The translations under genes were made by a program, and so were the position numbers. The notes below the pieces were generated by a model, which saw only the letters and a program-made list of their open reading frames with translations, was not told the origin of the DNA and ran no database searches. A DNA stretch of 64,000 nt. Origin: Marinomonas algicola. Its GTDB lineage: Bacteria; Pseudomonadota; Gammaproteobacteria; Pseudomonadales; Marinomonadaceae. Below are positions 35,757-43,870 of the stretch, piece after piece (positions within the stretch are counted from its first letter, which is position 1; the number at the start of each line of letters is the position of its first letter). Where the stretch lies: positions 372,001 through 436,000 of the forward strand of contig NZ_CP061941.1 of NCBI RefSeq assembly GCF_014805825.1, written 5' to 3'.

Positions 35757-36466
35757 GTGCCTTAATGGAATTTAAAGATGTTGATGTCTTTTATGGTCCA
35801 ATACAAGCGTTGAAAAAAGTGTCTTTAGAAGTGAATGAGGGAGAGATTGTTACCTTAATTGGATCTAACGGTGCAGGCAAATCCACGTTACTAATGTCTA
35901 TATTTGGTCAACCAAGAGTGGCGTCCGGAGAAATCATTTACCGTGGTGAAGATATCTCTAAAAAATCGGCTCACTATGTGGCATCAAATGGTTTGGCTCA
36001 ATCCCCTGAAGGTCGTCGAGTTTTTCCAAGTATGTCAGTTGAAGAGAATCTACTAATGGGAACAATCCCTATTGGTATGGATCATGCTCAAGAAGACATT
36101 CAGAAGATGTTTGATATATTTCCTCGATTGAAAGAAAGACGAAATCAAAGAGCATCGACGATGTCTGGTGGAGAGCAGCAGATGCTGGCTATCGCAAGAG
36201 CGCTGATGAGCCGTCCAAAACTGCTTTTGTTGGATGAACCGAGTTTGGGTCTTGCCCCTATTATTGTTAAGCAAATCTTCAGAGTACTTCAAGAAGTGGC
36301 TCAAACAGGCATGACAATCTTTTTGGTGGAGCAAAACGCAAACCATGCCCTGAAATTAGCCGATCGTGGCTATGTTATGGTAAACGGAGAAATTCGTTTA
36401 ACGGGTACAGGCGATGAGTTACTGGTGAACCCTGAAGTACGTGATGCCTATTTAGGCGGTCATTAA
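35753..36466 (+). CDS. livF: Branched-chain amino acid ABC transporter ATPase LivF
   Basis: A 237-residue ABC ATPase, the LivG partner. Walker A is GSNGAGKSTL, Q-loop region LAQSPEGRRVFPSMSVEENL (typical LivF), signature MSGGEQQMLAIARAL, Walker B LLLLDEPSLGLAP and H-loop FLVEQNAN. It is the last gene of the operon and is followed by a long hairpin. Confidence 0.95.
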   Translation: MSALMEFKDVDVFYGPIQALKKVSLEVNEGEIVTLIGSNGAGKSTLLMSIFGQPRVASGEIIYRGEDISKKSAHYVASNGLAQSPEGRRVFPSMSVEENLLMGTIPIGMDHAQEDIQKMFDIFPRLKERRNQRASTMSGGEQQMLAIARALMSRPKLLLLDEPSLGLAPIIVKQIFRVLQEVAQTGMTIFLVEQNANHALKLADRGYVMVNGEIRLTGTGDELLVNPEVRDAYLGGH

Positions 36467-36485
36467 TATTTCTTAGTCATCATAA

Positions 36486-36527
36486 GATGCTAAGACGCTC
36501 ATATGAAGCATGAGCTGTCTTAGCATC
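36486..36527 (+). terminator. Long hairpin after livF
   Basis: A 17-bp stem (GATGCTAAGAC plus GCTCAT paired with ATGAGC and GTCTTAGCATC, one bulged T) with a short loop lies 19 bases after livF. It has no clear T-tract, so termination or mRNA end protection are both possible. tsaC converges from the other side. Confidence 0.7.
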
Positions 36528-36563
36528 CATTTATCGTATCGTATCCGCTGCAGTTAGACGGCC

Positions 36564-37121
36564 TTAGTTCCTGTAGATTGTATCGCAGAGTAAGTCTTTG
36601 ACTTGAGATGGCTGATTATTATGCCCTAGTGGCGCATCAAAAATAGCATCAACTTTATCACCAAAATACTGACTGACTGCGTCTTTAGTTAGCGCCGGAG
36701 GATGGCCTGCTGTATTGGCTGAAGTTGAGACTAAAACGTGGCCGAAATGCGAACATAATTCACGTGTTTGCTCATGTTGTATCATTCTGATGGCAACACT
36801 GGCATGATCTCCTCTGACCCATTCTGGGGCAATAAGCGTATCCGGTACAACCCAAGAAGTGGGTGTTTCTGTATCAGATACAAGTCGTTGATACTGTTCC
36901 GGAGACAGTTGGTCTTTCCATGGCGTTAAGTGTTCTGCTTCACCTGAAATGAGAATCAGCCCTTTATGTACCGGACGATTTTTCAACGCTAAAATGCGGT
37001 ATACCGACTCTCTATTAAATGGGTCGCATCCTAGCCCCCAAACCGCTTCAGTAGGGTAGGCAATAACACCACCTTTTTTTAAAATAGGAATAATGTCAAA
37101 TATCGAGGAGGTAATAATCAT
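36564..37121 (-). CDS. tsaC: Threonylcarbamoyl-AMP synthase (Sua5/YciO/YrdC type)
   Basis: A 185-residue single-domain TsaC making threonylcarbamoyl-adenylate from threonine, bicarbonate and ATP for t6A37 modification of ANN-decoding tRNAs. Motifs are GGVIAYPTEAVWGLGCDP, ILALKNRPVHKGLILI and the late LVSTSANTAGHPP. The length matches short bacterial TsaC without a Sua5 domain. It is convergent with the liv operon and downstream of the DUF3461 gene on the same strand. Confidence 0.93.
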   Translation of the reverse strand: MIITSSIFDIIPILKKGGVIAYPTEAVWGLGCDPFNRESVYRILALKNRPVHKGLILISGEAEHLTPWKDQLSPEQYQRLVSDTETPTSWVVPDTLIAPEWVRGDHASVAIRMIQHEQTRELCSHFGHVLVSTSANTAGHPPALTKDAVSQYFGDKVDAIFDAPLGHNNQPSQVKDLLCDTIYRN

Positions 37122-37156
37122 GTTGACTTACAATAGGGAGCATTGGCGTAAATGAG

Positions 37157-37188
37157 GACGCTGACGGCACAGCTAAGACGTCAGCGTT
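37157..37188 (-). promoter_or_regulatory. Hairpin between the DUF3461 gene and tsaC
   Basis: A perfect 9-bp inverted repeat (ACGCTGACG with CGTCAGCGT, plus an outer G-T pair) with a 12-base loop, between the stop of the DUF3461 gene and the tsaC start. There is no T-run, so it is a weak terminator at best. Confidence 0.45.
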
Positions 37189-37211
37189 ATTATGAATTTA
37201 TACTTAAGAGC

Positions 37212-37589
37212 TTAAAGTTTTGAAATTTTTTCTTTAAGGTCTTCTATTTTGCTACTAACCACTTTTTCTAGATGCTCAAGCTCTGCAACTAGGTCTTCTT
37301 TCGTTAGCTTATCTTCGTGTTTTTTACCGACAAGTTTACCCAATTCATCCACAGCACGTAATACAACTAAAGACGGTTCTTTAACTTGTTGATAAGTTTG
37401 TTGTCCACCATCAGCGAGTACTGTTTTAGTTGAACGGCCAAATTTGAATTTCTTACTTTTAGGTAACAAAGAGCCTTTTTCGCGACGGTAGTAAACTTTT
37501 AAAACATCAAACCCGTTTTCATAACGTAATGTAAACTTTTCAATATCTTCAAAGCTAGTAACGCCCATAGACTCTAATGTCTGGTACAT
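37212..37589 (-). CDS. DUF3461 family protein
   Basis: 125 residues, starting MYQTLESMGVTSFEDIEKFTLRYE. It is a soluble, lysine-rich protein with a coiled C-terminal end (about 85-125). This matches the small DUF3461 family of gammaproteobacteria, which has no known function. A slightly longer TTG start exists at 37595, but the ATG behind TAGGAAA is preferred. It sits alone between ntrC and tsaC on the minus strand. Confidence 0.8.
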   Translation of the reverse strand: MYQTLESMGVTSFEDIEKFTLRYENGFDVLKVYYRREKGSLLPKSKKFKFGRSTKTVLADGGQQTYQQVKEPSLVVLRAVDELGKLVGKKHEDKLTKEDLVAELEHLEKVVSSKIEDLKEKISKL

Positions 37590-37689
37590 AATCAATTTCC
37601 TATCAAGAGTGTTGGTGTAAAAACAACCTTAGGATATTGTTATTCTAAAAACAAGTAAATGCAATAATTCGATTTAACGAGAGAATGCT

Positions 37690-39129
37690 TTATTCTTCAT
37701 CATTCTCTACATTATCTATCCCCAATTCTTTGATTTTTCTTGTTAGGGTATTACGTCCCCAGCCCAACAAGAGAGAAGCGTCTCGCCTGCGTCCTGCCGT
37801 ATGTGTTAATGCGGTTTCAATCATGATTCTTTCAAACTTTGGAACGGCTTCACTGAGAATGTCTTTTTGGCCTTGCCCCAATGCATGGTCGACCCACGTT
37901 TTTAACGCTTCTTCCCAACTATCAAATGATTGTTCACTTGGCACTTTAGTCAGCAGCTCAGGCGGTAAATCTTCGACTAATACTTCTCTGCTAGAAGCCA
38001 TAACAATGAGCCAACGACAAGTGTTTTCTAGTTGTCTAACATTGCCTGGCCAGTCTAAGCGTTGTAAATAGTCTTCGGTTTCGGCCGTTAAAAATTTGCT
38101 TTCAACATCCAGTTCTTCAGCCGCCCGTTTTAAGAAATGACGTGCTAGCTTTGGAATGTCTTCTCGTCTTTCCGCCAACTTAGGTAAATGAACTCGAATC
38201 ACATTAAGTCGATGAAACAAATCTTCTCGGAAAGATCCATTAGTCACTAAGCTTTCTAAATTTTGGTGAGTCGCAGCAATGATTCGCACATCGACTTTTA
38301 CTGGCACATGTCCACCGACTCGATAAAATTCACCATCGGCTAAGACCCTTAACAACCGAGTCTGAGTTTCCGCTGGCATATCACCAATTTCATCAAGAAA
38401 TAATGTTCCTCCATTGGCTTGTTCAAAACGACCACGTCGTTGAGTATTTGCCCCAGTGAAGGCGCCTTTTTCATGGCCAAACAATTCCGATTCAATTAAG
38501 TCTCGTGGTATCGCGGCCATATTCAGTGCAATAAAAGGGCTTGCCGCTCTAGGGCTATGCTTATGAAGAGCGTGAGCAACAAGTTCTTTGCCCGTACCTG
38601 ATTCGCCATTGATGAGAACCGTAATGTTGGAGTTGGCTAAGCGTCCGATAGCGCGAAATACTTCTTGCATCGCTGGGGCTTCACCAATGATGTCTCTTTC
38701 AACATCTTCGATCTCTGGTTCGATTTCATGTTGGTTTTCAATTTTTGGCATTGACTCTTTGTGGTGCAACAAGGCTCGTTTCACAAGAGTGACAGCGTCA
38801 TCCACATCAAAAGGCTTAGGAAGGTATTCAAATGCACCGCCTTGATAAGACGCTACGGCGCTTTCTAAATCTGAATGCGCCGTCATAATAATCACGGGTA
38901 AATACGGGTGCTCGGTTTGCAGTTTATTTAATAGGCTTAACCCATCCATTCCAGGCATACGAATATCACTGATAATGGCATTCGGTTGCTCTTGATCTAA
39001 TAGCTTAATGAGCGTTTCTGCACTGTCGAAAAGTCGACACTGCATGCCTTCTTGTTCAAGCGTTTTTTCTAATACCCAACGGATTGACTTGTCGTCGTCT
39101 ACAATCCAAACGGTTTCTGAAGTGTTCAT
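37690..39129 (-). CDS. ntrC: Nitrogen regulator NtrC (NR(I))
   Basis: 479 residues: a receiver domain with phosphoacceptor Asp55 (IISDIRMPGMDG), a sigma-54 AAA+ domain with Walker A GESGTGKE, the sigma-54 contact loop GAFTGA and Walker B GGTLFLDEIGDMP, and a C-terminal Fis-type helix-turn-helix (DASLLLGWGRNTLTRKIKELG). Phosphorylated NtrC activates sigma-54 promoters under nitrogen limitation. AAAGGAGA precedes the ATG. It is 16 bases downstream of ntrB, and glnA lies further upstream. Confidence 0.97.
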   Translation of the reverse strand: MNTSETVWIVDDDKSIRWVLEKTLEQEGMQCRLFDSAETLIKLLDQEQPNAIISDIRMPGMDGLSLLNKLQTEHPYLPVIIMTAHSDLESAVASYQGGAFEYLPKPFDVDDAVTLVKRALLHHKESMPKIENQHEIEPEIEDVERDIIGEAPAMQEVFRAIGRLANSNITVLINGESGTGKELVAHALHKHSPRAASPFIALNMAAIPRDLIESELFGHEKGAFTGANTQRRGRFEQANGGTLFLDEIGDMPAETQTRLLRVLADGEFYRVGGHVPVKVDVRIIAATHQNLESLVTNGSFREDLFHRLNVIRVHLPKLAERREDIPKLARHFLKRAAEELDVESKFLTAETEDYLQRLDWPGNVRQLENTCRWLIVMASSREVLVEDLPPELLTKVPSEQSFDSWEEALKTWVDHALGQGQKDILSEAVPKFERIMIETALTHTAGRRRDASLLLGWGRNTLTRKIKELGIDNVENDEE

Positions 39130-39145
39130 GAAATCTCCTTTAGCC

Positions 39146-40210
39146 TTAGATAGTCGTTTCTATAGGCAGATAAATATTAAATTCTGTTTTATGTTGCTCA
39201 CTATTGCATTCAATAAGGCCGTTGTGTTGGTGAACAATCGACTGAGCAATAGAAAGCCCTAGGCCTGTTCCATCTGGACGGCCACTGACCATTGGATAAA
39301 ACAGGGTTTTCAAAAGGGGTTCGGGAATACCTGGGCCATTGTCAATAATGCTGATGCAGCACACCAAGCGATGTCTTTTTGTGCCTATGGTAAATTGTCT
39401 TAGCGCACGGGTAACAATCGTGATGTTTTTTTCAAGGGTTTCTTCATCTTCTAATAAGGCCTGCATGGCATTGCGTGTAATATTTAACAGAGCTTGAATA
39501 AGTTGTGACTCATCTGCGATCAGGTTTGGAATGCTGGGGTCATAATCTCGTAAAATGGTTAATTGATCGGCGGCTTCAACAGAGATTAATTGATTGACCC
39601 TCTCGATGACCTTGTGGATATTTAATTCTTTGTTTTGAGGTAATTGACGAGGCCCAAGTAGGCGATCCACTAAATCTCTCAACCGATCGGATTCTTCAAT
39701 AATCACTTGAGTGTAATCTTTTAAGGCTTCGTCTTTGAATGCGCGACTAATCAATTGAGCGGCACCACGGATACCCCCTAACGGATTTTTGATTTCATGT
39801 GCTAGCCCTCTAACCAATTCTTTACTGGTTTGATGGTTAACGATTAACTCGTCTTCTTGAGAAATTCGCTTCATGTGATCGCGAGGGTATAACTCTATTA
39901 ATAAACTTTCTGTTGAACTGACGGCCCCCATAATGGGCGTAACTGTGTAATCAATTAACAGTTTTTTACCATTTGGTAGGGTAACCTCTGCCTCACGCTT
40001 AGTGTATGGGTAGCCGGATGCAATAGCACTTTTTAAGGAATCCGTATTGTCTTCATCTTCAATAAAAGCCTGATTGATTTTATGTCCATAAATGCGTCGT
40101 CGACTGATCGCCAGCATCATCTCGGCTGCTGGGTTTAAATATTCGATCCGCAGTTCTAGATTCAGCTGGACGACGGCCGTAGATAAATGGTCAATTAATA
40201 CGTTATGCAC
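39146..40210 (-). CDS. ntrB: Nitrogen sensor kinase/phosphatase NtrB (NR(II))
   Basis: A 354-residue soluble histidine kinase. An N-terminal PAS domain (about 5-110) is followed by the phosphoacceptor His138 in RGLAHEIKNPLGGIRGA and a GHKL ATPase with NITRNAMQALL (N-box), IIDNGPGIP and GTGLGLSIA. It phosphorylates NtrC, or with PII dephosphorylates it. It starts with GTG 40210 behind AAGAGG. An NtrC-like site lies about 110 bases upstream. Confidence 0.95.
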   Translation of the reverse strand: MHNVLIDHLSTAVVQLNLELRIEYLNPAAEMMLAISRRRIYGHKINQAFIEDEDNTDSLKSAIASGYPYTKREAEVTLPNGKKLLIDYTVTPIMGAVSSTESLLIELYPRDHMKRISQEDELIVNHQTSKELVRGLAHEIKNPLGGIRGAAQLISRAFKDEALKDYTQVIIEESDRLRDLVDRLLGPRQLPQNKELNIHKVIERVNQLISVEAADQLTILRDYDPSIPNLIADESQLIQALLNITRNAMQALLEDEETLEKNITIVTRALRQFTIGTKRHRLVCCISIIDNGPGIPEPLLKTLFYPMVSGRPDGTGLGLSIAQSIVHQHNGLIECNSEQHKTEFNIYLPIETTI

Positions 40211-40316
40211 AATGTAGCCTCTTAAGTAATACCCAGTATCTGCAAAATACGAACCAATTTTTATCTTATTAACATGGCGAAATATAAGGGTATAAAAGAA
40301 ATATTGAAAGTGATGC

Positions 40317-40331
40317 GCACCATAATCGTGC
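40317..40331 (-). promoter_or_regulatory. Candidate NtrC-binding site before ntrBC
   Basis: GCAC-N7-GTGC (GCACCATAATCGTGC) matches the spacing and half-sites of the NtrC sites in front of enteric glnA. It lies between the glnA terminator and ntrB, where NtrC would regulate its own operon, as at the enteric glnLp promoter. Confidence 0.6.
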
Positions 40332-40350
40332 GGCCATGTTTCTGCAGTGC

Positions 40351-40383
40351 AAAAAAAAGCCCTGGTTTGAATCAGGGCTTTTT
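40351..40383 (-). terminator. Rho-independent terminator after glnA
   Basis: The stem AAAAAGCCCTG/CAGGGCTTTTT with an 8-base loop, followed on the minus strand by a run of eight T, lies 16 bases beyond the glnA stop. It separates glnA from ntrBC and implies a separate or read-through supply of ntrBC. Confidence 0.92.
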
Positions 40384-40398
40384 GATTGGACTTATCTA

Positions 40399-41805
40399 TT
40401 AAAGGCTGTAATACAATTCAAACTCAAGTGGGTGAGTCGTCATTGAAATACGTTGCGCTTCAGCCGATTTAAGATCAATGTAAGCATCAATCATATCGTC
40501 AGTGAATACACCGCCTTGAGTTAAGAAGGCACGATCTTCATCTAGGCAGCTCAACGCTTCTTCTAGACTTGAAGCAACAGTAGGAATCGCTAAAGCTTCT
40601 TCTGCTGGAAGGTCATACAAATCTTTATCTGCGGCATCGCCAGGATGGATCTTGTTCTTAATGCCATCGATACCGGCCATAAGCATTGCAGAGAACGCTA
40701 AGTAAGGGTTTGCGGTTGGATCAGGGAAGCGAGCTTCAATACGCTTGCCTTTAGGGCTGGCTACATAAGGAATACGGATAGACGCAGAGCGGTTACGAGC
40801 TGAGTAAGCTAGCATAACAGGTGCTTCGAAACCTGGAACAAGACGCTTGTAAGAGTTTGTTGAAGCGTTCGTGAATGCGTTCAATGCTTTAGCGTGCTTG
40901 ATAATACCGCCAATGTAGTAAAGCGCCATTTCAGAAAGACCAGCATACTGATCACCAGCGAATTGGTTTTCGCCGTTTTTCCAGAAAGATTGGTGAACGT
41001 GCATGCCAGAACCATTGTCGCCAACGATTGGTTTTGGCATAAATGTCGCTGTTTTACCGTAAGCATGAGCTACGTTATGAACGCAGTATTTAAGTACTTG
41101 TACTTCGTCTGCTTTTTTAACCAATGTGTTGAATTTAACACCGATTTCGTTTTGACCAGCGGTCGCTACTTCATGGTGATGGACTTCAATGTCTAAGCCC
41201 ATTGCTTCCATGGCATTACACATTGCGCCACGAAGGTCATGGTGAGAATCGACGGGTGGTACAGGGAAGTAGCCGCCTTTAACGAAAGGACGGTGACCCA
41301 TGTTGCCGCCTTCAATTTTTTTATTGGAAGACCAAGCCGCTTCTTCAGAGTTGATCTCGACTGTGCTGCCAGACATGTCTGTTTTCCAGCGAACATCATC
41401 AAAAATAAAGAACTCAGGCTCAGGACCAAAGAAAGCCGTATCCCCTAGACCGGTAGACTTTAGGAACTCTTCTGCGCGAAGCGCTACTGAGCGTGGATCA
41501 CGGTCATAGCCTTGCATGGTAGAAGGCTCGATGATGTTGCAACGAACAATAACAGTAGAATCTTCAGAGAAAGGATCAAGAAGCGCTGTGTCGTCTTGAG
41601 GTAGCATGATCATGTCAGACTCGTTGATGCCTTTCCAACCAGAAATAGAAGAACCATCAAACATTTGACCGTTTTCAAAGAATTCTTCATCAACCGCTTT
41701 TGCAGGAATAGTAACGTGTTGCTCTTTACCTTTAAAATCAGTAAAGCGAAGGTCTACCCACTTCGCGTCATGTTCAGCAATCAACTCAAGGGTCTTGATT
41801 GACAT
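40399..41805 (-). CDS. glnA: Glutamine synthetase, type I
   Basis: A 468-residue dodecameric enzyme forming glutamine from glutamate, ammonia and ATP. Metal- and substrate-binding segments include FFGPEPEFFIFDD, GMHVHQS and NSYKRLVPGFEAPV. RIEARFPDPTANPYLAFSAML follows. The adenylylation loop KDLYDLP near residue 397 is present, so control by GlnE is expected. GGAGAA precedes the ATG. It is transcribed from a recognisable sigma-54 promoter and ends in a strong terminator before ntrBC. Confidence 0.98.
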   Translation of the reverse strand: MSIKTLELIAEHDAKWVDLRFTDFKGKEQHVTIPAKAVDEEFFENGQMFDGSSISGWKGINESDMIMLPQDDTALLDPFSEDSTVIVRCNIIEPSTMQGYDRDPRSVALRAEEFLKSTGLGDTAFFGPEPEFFIFDDVRWKTDMSGSTVEINSEEAAWSSNKKIEGGNMGHRPFVKGGYFPVPPVDSHHDLRGAMCNAMEAMGLDIEVHHHEVATAGQNEIGVKFNTLVKKADEVQVLKYCVHNVAHAYGKTATFMPKPIVGDNGSGMHVHQSFWKNGENQFAGDQYAGLSEMALYYIGGIIKHAKALNAFTNASTNSYKRLVPGFEAPVMLAYSARNRSASIRIPYVASPKGKRIEARFPDPTANPYLAFSAMLMAGIDGIKNKIHPGDAADKDLYDLPAEEALAIPTVASSLEEALSCLDEDRAFLTQGGVFTDDMIDAYIDLKSAEAQRISMTTHPLEFELYYSL

Positions 41806-41897
41806 AAGTTGTTCTCCATTTAAAAGTTTTAGGCGAAATAATAATTTCGTTCAGTCTATAAAAGGTTCCGTAAGTGAAACCATGTTGGCTCTAAGAA

Positions 41898-41914
41898 AGC
41901 ATAACTTGTGCCAA
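41898..41914 (-). promoter_or_regulatory. Sigma-54 promoter of glnA
   Basis: On the minus strand the sequence TGGCACAAGTTATGCT gives GG and GC dinucleotides exactly 10 bases apart, matching the -24/-12 consensus TGGCAC-N5-TTGCW with one change. It lies about 93 bases before the glnA ATG. NtrC upstream would activate it. Confidence 0.82.
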
Positions 41915-42030
41915 AATAAAAGTAGATAATTAAAAGTCTTTATTTATCAATGTGTTATTTTTTCTGGTGTTTTTCTCGCACAAAAATGACTCGCAAAAAT
42001 ACCCATAAAACCCCTTTTGTGTTCATTTTT

Positions 42031-42085
42031 GGTGCAGTTATTTTTTTGTTGTGTTTTTTTGGTGCAAATATAAATTTCTATGCAC
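42031..42085. promoter_or_regulatory. Phased TGCACC half-sites upstream of glnA
   Basis: Two copies of TTTTTGGTGCA (GGTGCA at 42031-42036 and 42061-42066) stand exactly 30 bases apart, and a third TGCAC at 42081 faces the other way. They lie about 120-180 bases upstream of the sigma-54 promoter, enhancer distance. They resemble NtrC half-sites, but no full GCAC-N7-GTGC is present. The rest of the 338-base gap 41806-42143 is very AT-rich and holds the glnA and thiI leaders. Confidence 0.45.
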
Positions 42086-42143
42086 GATTAAAGTTCTTTA
42101 TAATAGGAGCCATTAAAAATAACCCCTTGAAGCCTGTGTAAAT

Positions 42144-43595
42144 ATGAAATTTGTCGTTAAATTCTTTGCTGAGATTACAGTTAAAAGCCGTCCGGTCCGA
42201 AAAGCCTTTATAAAACAACTGAGACACAACATTCGTCTTGTTCTACGTAAAGTAGATGATGATGTCACTGTGGCTGGTAATTGGGACTTTATTGAGATTC
42301 TATCTGATAGAGATGAGTTGAGAGAAGAGTTTGTAGAGCTTTTACAGAACATTGCGGGTATTGCGCATTTTCAATTTGTCAGAGAATTCACGCTAACGGA
42401 TTTAGATGGTGTGGCTAAAGAGGCGAAAAAATCGTATGGAGAGGCCTTAAAAGAGTCTGTTTTTGCAGTACGAGTGAGGCGAGTTGGTCGTCATAGTTTC
42501 AGTTCGGTTGAAGCGGAATACCATATAGGTGGTTGTTTAAAAGAATGGTGTGAAGCGGATTCTGTTCGTTTAAAGAACCCTGACGTGCTTGTACCGATTG
42601 AAATTCGTAACGACAAAGTGTGGATTATCGAGCAAAAAACAGACGGGTTAGGCGGGTATCCACTGGGTTCTCAAGATCCAGTGCTGTCGCTTATTTCAGG
42701 AGGGTTTGATTCAACAGTCTCTTCTTATTTAACCATGAGTCGAGGGCTAAAAACGCATTTTTGTTTCTTTAATTTAGGCGGCGATGCTCATGAAATTGGC
42801 GTTAAGCAAGTGTCTAATTTTATTTGGAAGAAGTATGGCTCAGAATTAAATGTAAAATTTGTCACGGTTCCGTTTGAAGACGTGGTTTCAGAGATTTTAA
42901 CCAAGGTTGATAACTCTCAAATGGGCGTTATTCTTAAAAGGATGATGCTAAGAGCCGCTGAACAGGTGATGCAGAAAGTGGGTGCTCACGCTTTAGTTAC
43001 TGGTGAGAGTGTGGCTCAGGTATCAAGCCAAACACTCATCAATTTAAAAGTGATTGATCAAGTAACCAATGAACTTGTTTTAAGGCCTCTTATAACTGAG
43101 AACAAGCAAGAAATTATTGATTTAGCGAAACGCATTGGTACGGCACCTTTTGCTGCGAGTATGCCAGAATACTGTGGCGTTATTTCTGTTAAGCCAACGA
43201 CTCGAGCGAAACTGTTTAAAATAGAACATCAGGAGACCAAGTTTGATTTCGCCGTTTTAGACGCGGCGGTTGAAAATGCAAAAATCGAATCCATCCAAAA
43301 CGTTTTAGATGATGTAGAGAAACAATATCAAGGCGATATTCCTATTGTAAGAATGCCAGTATCTGATGAAATCATCATTGATATTCGCCATCCTGATGAA
43401 GTCGATAAGCAGCCACTAAAAGTGACGGGTCATCAAGTGGTTGAAATGCCTTTCTTTACGCTGAATAGTCGCTGGTCTTCGTTAGACCAAGAGCATGCTT
43501 ACCTGCTTTATTGTGGTAAAGGTGTTATGAGTCGTATCCATGCGGCGAGTTTATTAGGGCAGGGTAAGCAGAATATCGGGGTGTATTTACCCTAA
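42144..43595 (+). CDS. thiI: tRNA 4-thiouridine synthase ThiI
   Basis: 483 residues: NFLD and THUMP domains (about 1-165), a PP-loop AANH domain with SGGFDST near residues 185-191, and a C-terminal rhodanese domain with the persulfide Cys457 in LLYCGKGVMSR, equivalent to E. coli Cys456. It makes s4U8 in tRNA and, with the rhodanese domain, donates sulfur for thiamine thiazole. The Shine-Dalgarno before ATG 42144 is weak. It is divergent from glnA, as in some other gammaproteobacteria, and ends before a clear terminator. Confidence 0.96.
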   Translation: MKFVVKFFAEITVKSRPVRKAFIKQLRHNIRLVLRKVDDDVTVAGNWDFIEILSDRDELREEFVELLQNIAGIAHFQFVREFTLTDLDGVAKEAKKSYGEALKESVFAVRVRRVGRHSFSSVEAEYHIGGCLKEWCEADSVRLKNPDVLVPIEIRNDKVWIIEQKTDGLGGYPLGSQDPVLSLISGGFDSTVSSYLTMSRGLKTHFCFFNLGGDAHEIGVKQVSNFIWKKYGSELNVKFVTVPFEDVVSEILTKVDNSQMGVILKRMMLRAAEQVMQKVGAHALVTGESVAQVSSQTLINLKVIDQVTNELVLRPLITENKQEIIDLAKRIGTAPFAASMPEYCGVISVKPTTRAKLFKIEHQETKFDFAVLDAAVENAKIESIQNVLDDVEKQYQGDIPIVRMPVSDEIIIDIRHPDEVDKQPLKVTGHQVVEMPFFTLNSRWSSLDQEHAYLLYCGKGVMSRIHAASLLGQGKQNIGVYLP

Positions 43596-43696
43596 TCTAT
43601 TTCCAGAACAGATTAAACGAATGTATTCCATTTGTTCGGCTGTACTATTTGATGCTTTTATACAGGTTAAAGACACGATTTAACTGTGTTTTCAGA

Positions 43697-43724
43697 AAAA
43701 GAGAGAAATTTTTTTCTCTCTTTT
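43697..43724 (+). terminator. Terminator after thiI
   Basis: A 12-bp stem AAAAGAGAGAAA/TTTCTCTCTTTT with a T4 loop, about 100 bases after thiI. It is A/T-rich and can work in both directions. Confidence 0.75.
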
Positions 43725-43870
43725 GTGTATCTGTCATGGGAAGTTCATCAATATAAAGGTACAATTGCGCGAATTTTATCCCAAATGAACAATAATTAAA
43801 CACTAAATGCCCTTGTGCCGCGGTGTTGTTATTGTGAAATGTTGCACTTTCTAAAGGCAGAAAAAAATCA

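Noticed and set aside
41950..42141. 63-residue hydrophobic ORF between glnA and thiI
   Set aside because: It comes from T-rich regulatory DNA holding the GGTGCA elements. It has no Shine-Dalgarno site and low-complexity composition, and it ends only two bases before the thiI start.
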